From Thermoleophilaceae bacterium (GTDB lineage: Bacteria > Actinomycetota > Thermoleophilia > Solirubrobacterales > Thermoleophilaceae), in contig JACCTJ010000055.1 of assembly GCA_013812485.1 (NCBI GenBank), positions 1-5,299 on the forward strand: DNA of 5,299 nt, written 5' to 3'. The notes beneath the pieces were generated by a model. It was not told the origin of the DNA. It did no database searches and saw only the letters and a list, made by a program, of their open reading frames with translations. The position numbers and the translations under genes were made by a program. Numbering within the stretch: position 1 is the stretch's first letter; each line of letters opens with the position of its first letter. This document shows positions 4,920 to 5,299 of the stretch, piece by piece.

Positions 4920-5299
4920 GTGGTTCTGAGCGACCGCACCATCCGCACGGAGATCGAGGCCGGCCGCATCGCCATCGAGCCGTTCGACTCCGCGCTCGTC
5001 CAGCCCTCGAGCGTCGACGTGCGCGTCGATCGCAAGTTCCGCGTCTTCCACAACGCGCGCCACGCCTACATCGACGTGCGCCGGCCGATGGAGGACCTGA
5101 CCGAGCTCGTCGAACCGCAGCCGGGCGAGGCGTTCATCCTCCATCCCGGTGAGTTCGTGCTCGGTCAGACCCTCGAGCGCCTGACCCTTCCCGACGACCT
5201 GGTCGCCCGCCTCGAGGGCAAGAGCTCACTCGGGCGCCTCGGGCTGCTCATCCACTCGACCGCCGGCTTCGTCGATGCCGGCTTCTCCGGCAAGCTCAC
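4920..5299 (+). CDS. dcd: dCTP deaminase, possibly bifunctional dCTP deaminase/dUTPase (3' partial)
   Basis: This enzyme deaminates dCTP to dUTP to feed dUMP and then dTTP synthesis. The window holds 126 codons of an expected ~190; the end is cut off. The start [20 protein letters not shown] (2-21) aligns by eye with the mycobacterial MLLSDRDLRAEI-type start, so GTG at 4920 is chosen. Further family blocks are [10 protein letters not shown] (27-36), [12 protein letters not shown] (75-86), and the catalytic region [18 protein letters not shown] (100-117) followed by DAGFSG (119-124). The HSTAGF form is that of the Mycobacterium tuberculosis enzyme, known to act as both deaminase and dUTPase; E. 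coli-type deaminases have a VTAHRID-like sequence there. The bifunctional call is inference, since the C-terminal lid region is outside the window. Its upstream neighbour runs the other way, so it has its own promoter. Confidence 0.93.
   Translation, partial: MVLSDRTIRTEIEAGRIAIEPFDSALVQPSSVDVRVDRKFRVFHNARHAYIDVRRPMEDLTELVEPQPGEAFILHPGEFVLGQTLERLTLPDDLVARLEGKSSLGRLGLLIHSTAGFVDAGFSGKL

Overview
The window comes from a GC-rich bacterial chromosome (about 70% G+C by eye, strong G/C bias at third codon positions). It most resembles a deep-branching actinobacterium of the Thermoleophilia/Rubrobacteria kind. Two things point there: a menaquinol-oxidising cytochrome bc complex with the Bacillus/b6f-like split layout (Rieske, short cytochrome b, subunit IV fused to cytochrome c) instead of the qcrCAB layout of classical Actinobacteria, and a dCTP deaminase that reads like the mycobacterial bifunctional type. 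This taxonomic placement is inference from gene content, not from a database search. I see only known gene families plus one conserved-looking zinc-ribbon protein of unknown role; there is no clear sign of a new multi-gene system.

Layout. (1) Positions 1-2118, + strand: a tight qcrA-qcrB-qcrC operon. qcrA is cut at its 5' end by the window edge. qcrA and qcrB overlap by ATGA, and qcrB and qcrC are 7 bases apart. (2) Positions 2119-2404: a 286-base noncoding spacer with a strong stem-loop soon after qcrC, several smaller hairpins and a near-repeat. It ends in a candidate promoter whose spacer is filled by a perfect 14-base palindrome. (3) Positions 2405-4209, + strand: menG (demethylmenaquinone methyltransferase) and a long-chain polyprenyl diphosphate synthase, overlapping by GTGA. 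(4) Positions 4210-4319: a short convergent spacer with a large imperfect inverted repeat, a probable bidirectional terminator. (5) Positions 4320-4808, - strand: a 162-residue zinc-ribbon protein of unknown function. (6) Positions 4809-4919: a divergent spacer with a -10-like TAGACT placed so that dcd could be leaderless. (7) Positions 4920-5299, + strand: the first two thirds of dcd, cut by the window end.

How the genes fit together. The polyprenyl synthase would make the isoprenoid tail of menaquinone and MenG would do the last ring methylation. The QcrABC complex would then oxidise the menaquinol and pass electrons, via the Rieske cluster, to the tethered cytochrome c domain on the outer face of the membrane. 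Quinone synthesis and quinol use are therefore neighbours, although the hairpins and promoter between them suggest separate transcription units. dcd (dUMP/dTTP supply) and the zinc-ribbon gene are functionally unrelated as far as the sequence shows.
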